Source of the DNA: Lachnospiraceae bacterium UBA3711
Lineage (GTDB): Bacteria > Bacillota > Clostridia > Lachnospirales > Lachnospiraceae
Direction: 5' to 3'
Assembly: GCA_002371345.1 (NCBI GenBank)
Contig: DFHY01000046.1
Span: forward strand, 1-8,916
Length of the DNA: 8,916 nucleotides
This document shows, one piece after another, positions 1 to 7,068 of this stretch. The first letter of the stretch is position 1. The number at the start of each line of letters is the position of its first letter. The position numbers were made by a program, and so were the translations under genes. The notes beneath the pieces were generated by a model. That model saw only the letters and a program-made list of their open reading frames with translations, searched no databases and was not told the DNA's origin.

Positions 1-26
1 GCAACGAAGCGATCCGTACATCATAG
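1..26 (+). CDS. Possible 3' end of an upstream gene (partial)
   Basis: Reading from base 3, seven sense codons (N-E-A-I-R-T-S) are followed by TAG at 24-26. The same R-T-S-stop ending is found, in a frame that is certain, at the end of the ATPase F gene at 4013, where the same repeat sequence overlaps the gene's end. In Dpp/Opp operons the substrate-binding protein gene usually precedes permease B, so this could be its C-terminus, but seven codons cannot identify a protein and the frame is inferred only by analogy. It could equally be non-coding. Confidence 0.25.
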
Positions 27-54
27 TTGGGGGGCAAAAGGTACTTTTGACCCC
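1..54 (+). repeat. Hairpin-forming intergenic repeat, copy 1
   Basis: Bases 14-54 match 4001-4041 without gaps at 35 of 41 positions, the first 23 being identical. A weaker match (9 of 13) continues left to the window edge. The right part folds into a hairpin: G31-G34 pair with C51-C54 (A50 bulged), C35 with G49, and an A/G-rich arm 36-40 with a T-rich arm 44-48. It ends 27 nt before the permease B start codon. No T-run follows the stem, so it is not a typical intrinsic terminator. An mRNA-stabilising or expression-balancing role, as known for REP elements inside transport operons, is an inference. Confidence 0.7.
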
Positions 55-81
55 AGCATCATCTGCATAGGAGATTCATAT

Positions 82-1005
82 ATGCTGCGCAGCGCTTTGC
101 GGCGCCTGCTTCAGTCAGTCATCGTGCTGCTGGGCGCGGCGCTTATGATATTTATTATGCTCAGGATTATTCCGGGCAATCCGATCGCGGTTATGATGGG
201 AGAGCACGCGGACAACGCGGTCATCGAGAGGATGACCGCGGAGCTCGGGCTCGATCAGCCGGTCTTAGTTCAATTCTTTCGATATCTGCAGGGAGCTCTG
301 TGCGGCAATTTCGGAACAAGCTATTCGCTTGGCAAGCCGGTTTCGGAGCTTATGGCGTCAGCCTTCGGCAATACGCTGATTCTTGCCCTGCTGGCGTCGG
401 CATTCGCATGGATCTTAGGTATCGTCAGCGGTATAATCGCCGCGGTAAAGAAGAATTCACTTCTGGATCATCTGTTTATGGGAGGCTCACTGCTCGGCGT
501 CTCCATGCCGGTGTTCATGGCCGCGATGGTGCTCCAGTACTTTTTCGCGTACCGTCTGAAGCTGTTTCCGATCGCCGGAACAGACAGCTTCGCGGGGTTC
601 GTACTGCCGGCGGTGGCGCTCGGATGGAACAGTGCGGGAAGCGTGGCACGCCTTGTCCGTTCCACGCTTCTGGATGTCCTTGAGCAGGATTATATAGACA
701 CTGCCCGCGCCAAGGGCAGGGGGCAGATCGGGGTTCTCGTTCTTCACGCTCTTAAAAATGCCATGCTTCCGGTAATCACCATGATGGCCATACAGATATC
801 AGGGCTTCTGTCAGGAGCCGTGATAACGGAGACGGTCTTCTCGATCAATGGAATCGGGCGTCTGGCGGTCCAGGCGATCACCGGCCGTGACATTCCTCTT
901 CTGCAGGGGACTGTTCTGTTCTCCGCTGCAGTCGTGATTATAGGCAATTACCTGGCTGATTCACTGTACCGTGTGCTGGATCCCAGGATCAGAAAGGGGG
1001 CATGA
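82..1005 (+). CDS. Dpp/Opp-family peptide ABC transporter permease, DppB/OppB type
   Basis: This is one of two inner-membrane subunits forming the substrate channel of a peptide/nickel-class ABC importer. The 307-residue length is normal for the family (about 305-340). An N-terminal helix (about residues 9-30) is followed by the family's characteristic segment ending in PGNP (31-34), which precedes the periplasmic-side loop. Further membrane segments lie at about 98-122, 133-157, 172-187, 230-250 and 273-292. The cytoplasmic EAA coupling loop, which docks on the ATPase, is at about 204-231 (YIDTARAKG, then NAMLP). The VITETVF segment (247-253) and the closing VLDPRIRKG are hallmarks of this subfamily. 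The ATG at 82 is preceded by AGGAG at 69-73 with ideal spacing. The permease C gene starts 3 nt downstream. The substrate (dipeptide, oligopeptide, nickel, glutathione) cannot be read from the sequence. Confidence 0.95.
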   Translation: MLRSALRRLLQSVIVLLGAALMIFIMLRIIPGNPIAVMMGEHADNAVIERMTAELGLDQPVLVQFFRYLQGALCGNFGTSYSLGKPVSELMASAFGNTLILALLASAFAWILGIVSGIIAAVKKNSLLDHLFMGGSLLGVSMPVFMAAMVLQYFFAYRLKLFPIAGTDSFAGFVLPAVALGWNSAGSVARLVRSTLLDVLEQDYIDTARAKGRGQIGVLVLHALKNAMLPVITMMAIQISGLLSGAVITETVFSINGIGRLAVQAITGRDIPLLQGTVLFSAAVVIIGNYLADSLYRVLDPRIRKGA

Positions 1006-1008
1006 GAG

Positions 1009-1944
1009 ATGCTTCCTAACAGATCGCGCAAAATCGTAGAGGAATATGAGAAGAGCCTGAAGAGGCCGATGGATGAGAACCTGAAGAGCCAGATCGGGGA
1101 GGAAGAGACCTTCCTGACTTTGATGAAGCGCATGGTGCGGGAGAACAAGCTTGCTGTTTTCTCCGCCGTGGTTATACTGCTGTTCATCATTGCCGCTGTC
1201 CTGGCGCCTGTTATTTCACCGTACGGCTTAAGTGAGATGGATCTGAGGAACCGTCTCTCGCCGCCCGGCGCGGGACATCTGTTCGGTACTGACGAGGCGG
1301 GCAGGGATATCCTGACGAGGCTTCTGTACGGGTCGAGAGTCTCCCTTCTCACGGGCGTCGTTCCGACGATCCTGAGCATGCTGCTCGGCGCCGTTCTCGG
1401 AGTTGTCTCCGGATTCTACGGAAGATGGATCGATGCGGTGATCATGAGGATAGCCGACATAACACTCGCATTTCCGTCGATGTTGCTGGCGATGGTCATT
1501 ATGTATATCCTCGGGGACGGGCTGATAAATGTCTTCCTCACCCTGGCTCTGGTGAACTGGGCGAGCGTCGCGAGAATAGTCAGGTCGCAGACCCTTCAGC
1601 TGAAGGAGACGGAGTATGTAGAGGCTGCCAGGGTAATCGGCGTTCCGAAAAGGAAGATAGTATTCCGGCATCTGCTCCCGAACTGCCTGCCGACACTGAT
1701 AGTGCTCTTTACGCTGAATGTGCCGTCCGCGATTCTGACCGAGAGCAGTCTGAGCTTCCTCGGACTCGGAATACAGCCTCCGGACGCGTCGTGGGGACTG
1801 ATGGTAAACTCGGGAAGACAGTTTCTGTACAACGCGCCATGGCTGAGCCTTGTGCCGGGCATTGCCATCATGGTTATCGTGCTTGCCTTCAATTTCCTTG
1901 GAGACGGGCTGAGAGATGTGCTGGATCCGTACCAGAAGAAGTGA
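1009..1944 (+). CDS. Dpp/Opp-family peptide ABC transporter permease, DppC/OppC type
   Basis: This is the second channel subunit, expected to pair with the preceding permease. It has 311 residues, in the family range. A charged cytoplasmic N-terminal tail of about 45 residues precedes TM1 (about 48-70). The subfamily hallmark FGTDEAGRDILTRLLYGSR spans 92-110. Later helices lie at about 115-137, 152-170, 172-192, 228-247 and 280-298. The EAA loop is at about 203-228 (VEAARVIG ... LPNCLP), and the protein ends with the typical NFLGDGLRDVLDP (295-307). The ATG at 1009 follows an AAAGGGGG ribosome binding site (993-1000) inside the end of the preceding gene, suggesting translational coupling. The stop codon overlaps the ribosome binding site of the next gene. 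Confidence 0.95.
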   Translation: MLPNRSRKIVEEYEKSLKRPMDENLKSQIGEEETFLTLMKRMVRENKLAVFSAVVILLFIIAAVLAPVISPYGLSEMDLRNRLSPPGAGHLFGTDEAGRDILTRLLYGSRVSLLTGVVPTILSMLLGAVLGVVSGFYGRWIDAVIMRIADITLAFPSMLLAMVIMYILGDGLINVFLTLALVNWASVARIVRSQTLQLKETEYVEAARVIGVPKRKIVFRHLLPNCLPTLIVLFTLNVPSAILTESSLSFLGLGIQPPDASWGLMVNSGRQFLYNAPWLSLVPGIAIMVIVLAFNFLGDGLRDVLDPYQKK

Positions 1945-1955
1945 GGAGCGCCGTT

Positions 1956-2918
1956 ATGGGATCGAATACACTTGAGATACGGCAGCTGAATACCAGCTTT
2001 CTCACCCAGAAGGGTGAGGTGCGCGCGGTCATGGACGTCTCGCTGGATGTGCCTGAGGGTAAGATCACTGGCATCGTGGGTGAATCGGGATGCGGGAAGA
2101 GTGTGACGGCAAAGTCCGTCATGGGTCTGGTGAAGTATCCCGGCAAGGTTATGAGCGGTGAGATCCTGCTTGATGGGCGCGATATCCGTGATATTCCGGA
2201 GAAGGAGAAATGCGCTCTGAGGGGTTCAGAGGTTTCGATGATCTTTCAGGAACCGATGACGAGCCTGAATCCTGTCATCCGGATCGGAAAGCAGGTGGAG
2301 GAGGCGCTGCTTCTGCATAAGGATATCCCGAAGGAGCAGGCCCGGATAAGAACCGTGGAGATGCTCGAGAGCGTCGGGATCTCCGACGCCGGGAACCGGA
2401 TGAGATGTTATCCCCATCAGCTGTCCGGAGGGCTCCGGCAGAGGGTGATGATCGCCATGGCCATGATCTGCCGGCCTAAGCTTCTGATAGCGGATGAGCC
2501 TACAACGGCGCTCGACGTCACTGTGGAGGCGCAGATCCTGAGGCTGATGAAGAAGCTGTGCTCAGGCGGGACAAGCATCCTGCTTATCAGCCACAATCTT
2601 GGCGTCATAGCGCAGATATGTGATTATGTGTATGTGATGTACGCGGGCCGTATAGTGGAGTGCGCCGACACGGTCACTCTGTTCGACCATCCGGCGCATC
2701 CATATACCATGGGACTCCTCAGGGCGGCGACGTCTCTCAGACAGGACACAGAGATACTTGAGACCATACCGGGCGTTGTCCCGAACCTTCTGCACCTGCC
2801 AAAGGGCTGCAGCTTCGCCCCGCGATGCGGAAGCTGCGGCGACAGATGCCGAGGTGAGATGCCGCTGATGTATGAAGCCGGTGAAGAAGGCCACATGGCA
2901 AGATGCTTCATGTGTTGA
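1956..2918 (+). CDS. Dpp/Opp-family peptide ABC transporter ATP-binding protein, DppD/OppD type
   Basis: This is one of the two ATPases that power the importer. It has 320 residues. Walker A is GESGCGKS (42-49), the Q-loop glutamine is Q98 in IFQEPMTSLNP, the signature is LSGGLRQR (156-163), Walker B is LLIADEP (176-182), the D-loop is ALDV and the switch histidine is H213 in ISHN. The C-terminal oligopeptide-transporter extension carries the four cysteines common to this family (C285, C291, C298, C317; spacing x5, x6, x18), which in a DppD homologue bind a 4Fe-4S cluster. Two additional cysteines, C294 and C320, are less usual. The frame stays open upstream to 1425, but that part lies over permease C in another frame. 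ATG 1956 is chosen because GAGGAG (1943-1948) precedes it and the family N-terminus begins there. Confidence 0.95.
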   Translation: MGSNTLEIRQLNTSFLTQKGEVRAVMDVSLDVPEGKITGIVGESGCGKSVTAKSVMGLVKYPGKVMSGEILLDGRDIRDIPEKEKCALRGSEVSMIFQEPMTSLNPVIRIGKQVEEALLLHKDIPKEQARIRTVEMLESVGISDAGNRMRCYPHQLSGGLRQRVMIAMAMICRPKLLIADEPTTALDVTVEAQILRLMKKLCSGGTSILLISHNLGVIAQICDYVYVMYAGRIVECADTVTLFDHPAHPYTMGLLRAATSLRQDTEILETIPGVVPNLLHLPKGCSFAPRCGSCGDRCRGEMPLMYEAGEEGHMARCFMC

Positions 2919-2929
2919 TGTAAAGGTCA

Positions 2930-2968
2930 ATGAATAAGGAGCTGCAGCGCCATTACTTTGCCAACTGA
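2930..2968 (+). CDS. Possible 12-residue mini-ORF in the D-F gap
   Basis: ATG at 2930 opens a 12-codon frame (MNKELQRHYFAN) ending in TGA at 2966-2968. An AAAGG at 2922-2926 lies only 3 nt before the ATG, closer than optimal. The stop codon abuts a small hairpin (2969-2981), and the ORF covers the left arm of a larger inverted repeat. That geometry resembles a leader-peptide or uORF arrangement upstream of the F gene, but an ORF this short arises easily by chance and nothing indicates that it is translated. Confidence 0.15.
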   Translation: MNKELQRHYFAN

Positions 2969-2992
2969 CTGAGTTAATCAGCTGCAGGTCCT
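2937..2992 (+). promoter_or_regulatory. Inverted repeat in the intergenic gap between ATPase D and F genes
   Basis: The 96-nt gap (2919-3014) interrupts an otherwise tightly packed operon. Bases 2937-2948 can pair with 2981-2992 over 12 positions with one G-G mismatch (arm AGGAGCTGCAGC). A smaller hairpin, CTGA(GTTAA)TCAG at 2969-2981, lies inside the loop and shares base 2981 with the large stem, so the two are partly exclusive. A short T-run (2996-2999) follows a few bases after the stem, so weak termination or attenuation before the F gene is possible. I see no clear promoter here. The F ribosome binding site (3003-3007) is outside the stem. Confidence 0.45.
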
Positions 2993-3014
2993 GACTTTTC
3001 ACGGAGGATTCGGA

Positions 3015-4013
3015 ATGAGCGAAATCCTGCTGGAGGCTAAAGGCCTGACAAAGGCATTTCCCGCCGGAAGAGGCAGAAAGGTTCATGCTGTCACAGATGT
3101 ATCCCTGAAGGTGTATAAGGGGGAAACTCTGGGGCTGGTTGGCGAGTCCGGCTGCGGGAAATCCACACTCGGCCGCATGATGATCCGTCTTCTTGCCCCT
3201 GACAGCGGCCGGTTATTATTAAAGGGCGGGGATGTGACCGGAATGTCCGACAGGGACTTTCTGAGACACCGCCGGCAGCTGCAGCTCATTTTCCAGGATC
3301 CGTACGCTTCGCTGGATCCGAGACTGACAGTCAGAGAGCTTATAGCCGAGCCGCTCAGGACATGGAACGTCTGCCGCAGCAGGGATGAGATGACCGCCAG
3401 GGTTCTGGAGCTTATGGAGGATGTAGGAGTTCCGGGAGAGTTTCTGTACCGTTACCCTCACCAGTTTTCGGGAGGACAGCGGCAGAGAATAGGAATCGCG
3501 CGTGCGCTTGCCGCGGATCCGGAGCTTATAGTCTGCGACGAGCCGGTTTCGGCACTCGATGTTCCGGTACAGAATCAGATACTGAATCTGTTGTCAGGGC
3601 TTCAGAAAGCAAGAGGTCTGACTTATCTGTTTATCAGCCATGATCTGTCGGTGGTCCGGCATATCTCGGACAGGGTATGCATCATGTTTCTCGGTATGCT
3701 CTGCGAGATCGGTGAGACGGAGGAGATATTCTCATCACCTCTGCATCCATATACCAGGTTTCTGATGAACGCGATACTGCTCCCGGATCCGCATCACCGG
3801 CATGAGGAGGACACTCTTCTGTCAGGCGAGATTCCCAGCGCGGTGAACCCGCCGCCGGGGTGCCGCTTCCACACCAGATGCCCGTACGCGACAGACAGGT
3901 GCCGCAGCGAGGTGCCAGTTATGAGAGATATGGGCGGAAGGATGGCAGCCTGCCATCATCCATTGGGGCACGGAGCAGACCTGCGAAGCAGCGAAGAGGC
4001 CCGTACATCATAG
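3015..4013 (+). CDS. Dpp/Opp-family peptide ABC transporter ATP-binding protein, DppF/OppF type
   Basis: This is the second ATPase of the importer, expected to form a heterodimer with the D subunit. It has 332 residues, as usual for OppF/DppF. Walker A is GESGCGKST (43-51), the Q-loop is Q94 in IFQDPYASLDP, the signature is FSGGQRQR (151-158), Walker B is LIVCDEP (171-177), D-loop SALDV and switch histidine H209 in ISHD. The C-terminal extension has the four conserved cysteines C283, C289, C296 and C313, as in the D subunit. ATG 3015 follows GGAGG at 3003-3007 with a 7-nt spacer. The last residues (ARTS) and the stop codon are encoded inside hairpin repeat copy 2, so the repeat has set the exact C-terminus; the tail after the last conserved cysteine is probably dispensable. 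Confidence 0.95.
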   Translation: MSEILLEAKGLTKAFPAGRGRKVHAVTDVSLKVYKGETLGLVGESGCGKSTLGRMMIRLLAPDSGRLLLKGGDVTGMSDRDFLRHRRQLQLIFQDPYASLDPRLTVRELIAEPLRTWNVCRSRDEMTARVLELMEDVGVPGEFLYRYPHQFSGGQRQRIGIARALAADPELIVCDEPVSALDVPVQNQILNLLSGLQKARGLTYLFISHDLSVVRHISDRVCIMFLGMLCEIGETEEIFSSPLHPYTRFLMNAILLPDPHHRHEEDTLLSGEIPSAVNPPPGCRFHTRCPYATDRCRSEVPVMRDMGGRMAACHHPLGHGADLRSSEEARTS

Positions 4014-4041
4014 TTGGGGGGCAGGAGGTTCTTCCGCCCCC
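3988..4041 (+). repeat. Hairpin-forming intergenic repeat, copy 2
   Basis: This is the second copy of the element at 1-54. It overlaps the final eight codons of the ATPase F gene, supplies its TAG stop (4011-4013), and ends 19 nt before the channel gene start. The hairpin pairs 4017-4022 (GGGGGC) with 4036-4041 (GCCCCC), bulges A4023, then pairs 4024-4027 with 4032-4035 around a GTTC loop. Compared with copy 1, two base pairs have changed on both sides together (A37-T48 to G4024-C4035 and A38-T47 to G4025-C4034), which supports a conserved RNA or DNA fold. No T-run follows the stem. Confidence 0.7.
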
Positions 4042-4060
4042 GGAATCAGAGGACATTACA

Positions 4061-6991
4061 ATGACCAGGACGGAAAATACAAAGATCAGGATAATGCTGA
4101 CGGTTCTTCTCGGATGCGCGGCCGTAGTCGCGTTCAGCTTTGCTCTGAGCCGCATTCAGCGCACAAGCGAAATGAAAACTACGCGGAAGGAGATGAAGGA
4201 GAACGCCAGGTATATCGAGGATACTTATCCTGATGCCAACACTCCTTATTCAAAGATGGAATCTTCAGTGGATAATATCTACACTCAGGATCTTCTTCTC
4301 ATGAAATACTGGTCAATGAATGATTCTGCATTTGAGGTTTCAGACGAATACCTCAGTAATCTTGACGGAACCTTCTCATTCTACGATCTGATGATTGCAG
4401 ATAAGGACGGACAGGTCATTGCGGCTGCCTCAACACGCAGGGGCAAACTGGATCAGGTGGTCAGAGACGCTCTGGCAGAGGCATTTAAAGACAATAATTA
4501 CTGTATAGTGCGGCCGGAAAATGATAATATGCCGGCGGATGAGACAGCCGATGATGTGTATGCCAGATCCAACCTCACGACATATGCTTTTCCATATGAC
4601 AGCACACACGCATTTGTCATTGAGGATACGACCGGGCTTCATAGTGGTGAGCTTCGAAATGAAAACGCCTGGGCCAGCCTTCTTGAAAATGAAACCATTG
4701 GCAGACAGGGCTATGCATTTGTCTGGTCACAGGAGACCGGGAAGCTGCTGTTCTTTCCGGATGATGAGCTGACCGGCGTGGGCGTTGAAAGTCTTGGCCT
4801 GAACATGAATAAGATCGGCGACAGGAAGTTTTCATGGCACACTGTCAATGGAGTGAGGACTTACCTGTACACGGTCTGGTTCGAGGACGAGGGAGTGTGG
4901 ATCGCGTGCGCGGTTTCATCGGATGAGCTGGAATTATCGAGAAGGTTTAATCACGCGGTTTTATGTATAATATTCGCCCTGATTACTTCCGCAATGGTAT
5001 ATTATGTGATCCTGCTTCTTCTTCAGAAGAAGGTGAAGGTAATGTCTGACTTCAGCGGTTCAGGGAAGGCGGCTAAGCACAGGACCAGGGAGTACAAGCT
5101 TGTAATATTCACGATCCTTATGATCGTTGTTATGTTTTTTTTCGTATTTTATCTGCAGACCTTATACCTCATGTCATCGTGGGCGGAGGCGGCATCCGGA
5201 CATACGGCCCGTATCGAGAAGACCGTAAGCGAGCAGGACGCAGCCGCAAGGCAGTATGTTGAGATCTACAGCTCCAGAAAAAAAGCGGAGATTGAAACTC
5301 TTGCGGGGGTTCTCGCGAAGAATCCGGACATGTGTACAACAACTAATCTGGATGTGTTTTCTTATATTATCGAGGCGCCGGATATGCGGATCCTTGACAA
5401 TGAAGGAGTGACTCACGTCGAGACATCGGCTATGGCTTTTCCGGATTATATCGGCGAAGAGGAAGCTATACAGGAATCTACAAGATATCAGGAAGAGGAA
5501 ACGCTGACTGAAACGGCCCATATCAGCGAATGGATGTCAAATGGGCGCGAGATAACCGAGTCTATGACGAGTGAGGATGACACAGTATCAGGGTATCTGT
5601 ATGTAAGGTATTACTCGTCGGATGTTGACAGTGCTCTTCGCAGTTATTCTCTGTCTGAGCTGCTCGACAGGATCAAGCCGGGCAGAAACGGATTCGTATT
5701 TGCCGTGGACACTGAAACCAAAAGGTTCGTCTACTATCCGGATGACAGCATGGAAGGCCTGGATTCTCTTGAATACGGACTGACTGAGGCCCAGATCAAG
5801 GATAATTACTGTGATTATATAACTATTGACGGAGTCACGTATTATGCGGCGACGGACAGGATCGACAGGAACCTGTTCTACTATGTCGTGCCGAGAAGTG
5901 AGCTTCTGGGAGAGAGATTCGTCGTCTGCGGTCTGGTGACTCTGGCTGTCACGTTGCTGCTGTTCATGATCGGAGTCACCTTGTATACCAGCAGGGAGCA
6001 GGTTGAGGTGATTAAGCCCGACAGCGCGAAGCATATATCCGTGGATGAAGGCCGGAATTCGCCTGAGTACAGGGTCATGAAGATGCTTCTGTATTATGGA
6101 GTGGGCATAGCTGCTGTCCTTGCCGCGTACAGCAGCTTCCGGATAAACACCGGTACAGGAAATGTTCTGGGCTATGTGCTGGCTCAGAAATGGGAGCGCG
6201 GCCTGAATGTATTCGCGCTCTCCGCGGCCATACTCATACTGAGCCAGGGAGGGCTGATCCTGTTTTTCTTATCAAAGCTTATTAGTCTGGTCGCTGATAT
6301 CCTTCCGATACGGGGAGGTACTATTCTGAAGATGCTGGGAAGTCTTGTGACATATCTGGCGATGGCCTTTATCGCCTACAGATGTATGATATGTTTCGGA
6401 CTGAATCCCACGGCCCTCATGGCTTCGGCCGGTATAGTATCGGTGATAATCGGTATTGGGGCGAACAGTCTGGTCGGGGATATTCTGGCGGGAATCTTCA
6501 TCCTTATGGAGGGTAATATCCAGGTCGGTGATGTGATTAAGGTCGGTGACTTCAGAGGATATGTCATGGAGCTCGGGATCCGCATGACGAAGGTGTTCGA
6601 TATGGATACCGATGACGTGAAGATCATTCCGAACAATGAGGTGAGGAATGTGGTTCACATGACGATGCGCAACGCGATTGTGTACAGTGAGTTCCAGATC
6701 CGTTATGAGGAGAAGTTGGAGGCTGTTGAGGAGATTCTGAGGGAGGAGCTGAAGAATGTTAAGGACAAGAGTCCTCTCATCCTCAACGGGCCGGCTTATA
6801 TCGGGGTCAGTAAGCTGGATGAGAGCGGCGTGGTTCTGAAGACGGCCACACGGTGTCATGAGGCCTGCCGTCTGAAGGTCGAGCGGGAGGTTAATCATAT
6901 CGTGTACACTATCTTCCAGAAGAATAATATCAGTGTGCCGTATCCGCAGGTTACGGTTCACCAGGGTGATGACCGGACGGTGGAACGTTAG
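4061..6991 (+). CDS. MscS-family channel with two tandem extracytoplasmic Cache-like sensor modules
   Basis: The gene encodes a 976-residue membrane protein. TM1 is at about 10-30. A first extracytoplasmic region (about 31-295) ends in a Cache-like motif: GRQGYAFVW (215-223), FFPDDELTG (231-239). TM2 (298-322) and TM3 (345-372) lead to a second extracytoplasmic region (373-618) with GRNGFVFAVD (541-550) and YYPDD (558-562), then TM4 (619-642). Further helices at about 672-691, 716-740 and 757-777 precede the MscS pore helix and beta domain: GIVSVIIGIGANSLVGDILA (791-810), VGDVIKVGDFRGYV (822-835) and IIPNNEVRN (855-863). An alpha/beta C-terminal domain runs to about 970. E. coli MscS has only about 286 residues. 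The core resembles the YkuT-type subfamily. The frame is open upstream to 3860 over the F gene; ATG 4061 is chosen because AGAGGA (4048-4053) precedes it and a signal-anchor follows. Probable role: ion or solute efflux gated by tension, an external ligand, or both. The ligand is unknown. Confidence 0.85.
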   Translation: MTRTENTKIRIMLTVLLGCAAVVAFSFALSRIQRTSEMKTTRKEMKENARYIEDTYPDANTPYSKMESSVDNIYTQDLLLMKYWSMNDSAFEVSDEYLSNLDGTFSFYDLMIADKDGQVIAAASTRRGKLDQVVRDALAEAFKDNNYCIVRPENDNMPADETADDVYARSNLTTYAFPYDSTHAFVIEDTTGLHSGELRNENAWASLLENETIGRQGYAFVWSQETGKLLFFPDDELTGVGVESLGLNMNKIGDRKFSWHTVNGVRTYLYTVWFEDEGVWIACAVSSDELELSRRFNHAVLCIIFALITSAMVYYVILLLLQKKVKVMSDFSGSGKAAKHRTREYKLVIFTILMIVVMFFFVFYLQTLYLMSSWAEAASGHTARIEKTVSEQDAAARQYVEIYSSRKKAEIETLAGVLAKNPDMCTTTNLDVFSYIIEAPDMRILDNEGVTHVETSAMAFPDYIGEEEAIQESTRYQEEETLTETAHISEWMSNGREITESMTSEDDTVSGYLYVRYYSSDVDSALRSYSLSELLDRIKPGRNGFVFAVDTETKRFVYYPDDSMEGLDSLEYGLTEAQIKDNYCDYITIDGVTYYAATDRIDRNLFYYVVPRSELLGERFVVCGLVTLAVTLLLFMIGVTLYTSREQVEVIKPDSAKHISVDEGRNSPEYRVMKMLLYYGVGIAAVLAAYSSFRINTGTGNVLGYVLAQKWERGLNVFALSAAILILSQGGLILFFLSKLISLVADILPIRGGTILKMLGSLVTYLAMAFIAYRCMICFGLNPTALMASAGIVSVIIGIGANSLVGDILAGIFILMEGNIQVGDVIKVGDFRGYVMELGIRMTKVFDMDTDDVKIIPNNEVRNVVHMTMRNAIVYSEFQIRYEEKLEAVEEILREELKNVKDKSPLILNGPAYIGVSKLDESGVVLKTATRCHEACRLKVEREVNHIVYTIFQKNNISVPYPQVTVHQGDDRTVER

Positions 6992-6993
6992 CA

Positions 6994-7068
6994 TCAGCTT
7001 TGATGGTTGTGCCGCTCGTGAATCACAGTGAGTTCAGCTTTGATGGTTGTGCTTCTCGTAAATCACAG
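6994..7068. repeat. Two-unit direct repeat, 40-nt period, in a convergent gap
   Basis: Bases 6994-7028 recur at 7034-7068 with 32 of 35 identical, separated by five bases. The repeat begins 3 nt after the channel gene stop and fills most of the 96-nt space (6992-7087) before the convergent regulator's stop. The units contain no good internal hairpin, but across their junction a dyad, TCAC-A-GTGA, is seen at about 7023-7031. No strong intrinsic terminator for either gene is visible in the gap. The function is unknown; it could be a terminator substitute, a binding site or a dispersed repeat. Confidence 0.75.

Noticed and set aside
1425..1955. Upstream extension of the ATPase D reading frame
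   Set aside because: It overlaps the permease C gene in another frame, and the translation is unlike any transporter. A good ribosome binding site and the family's N-terminus fix the start at 1956.
2562..3086. Minus-strand open frame (174 codons) across the D-F gap
   Set aside because: It runs antisense to conserved parts of both ATPase genes and has no domain signature; the gap is simply open by chance on that strand.
82..4013. Assigning nickel, glutathione or a specific peptide substrate to the importer
   Set aside because: The permease and ATPase families cover all of these; the binding protein that would decide is not in the window.
4023..4028. Perfect AGGAGG inside hairpin repeat copy 2
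   Set aside because: The nearest useful start codon is 33 nt downstream and has its own AGAGGA, so this is most likely part of the stem and not a working ribosome binding site.
3860..4060. Upstream extension of the channel reading frame
   Set aside because: It overlaps the conserved cysteine motif of ATPase F in another frame. ATG 4061 has its own ribosome binding site followed by a membrane anchor.
6272..6994. Long minus-strand open frame (240 codons) over the channel core
   Set aside because: It is antisense to the conserved MscS domain, has no recognisable domain or good ribosome binding site, and its low-complexity His/Leu/Asp-rich translation is typical of a shadow frame.
6994..7068. 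CRISPR-like array
   Set aside because: There are only two units, a 5-nt separation too short for spacers, and no cas genes nearby.
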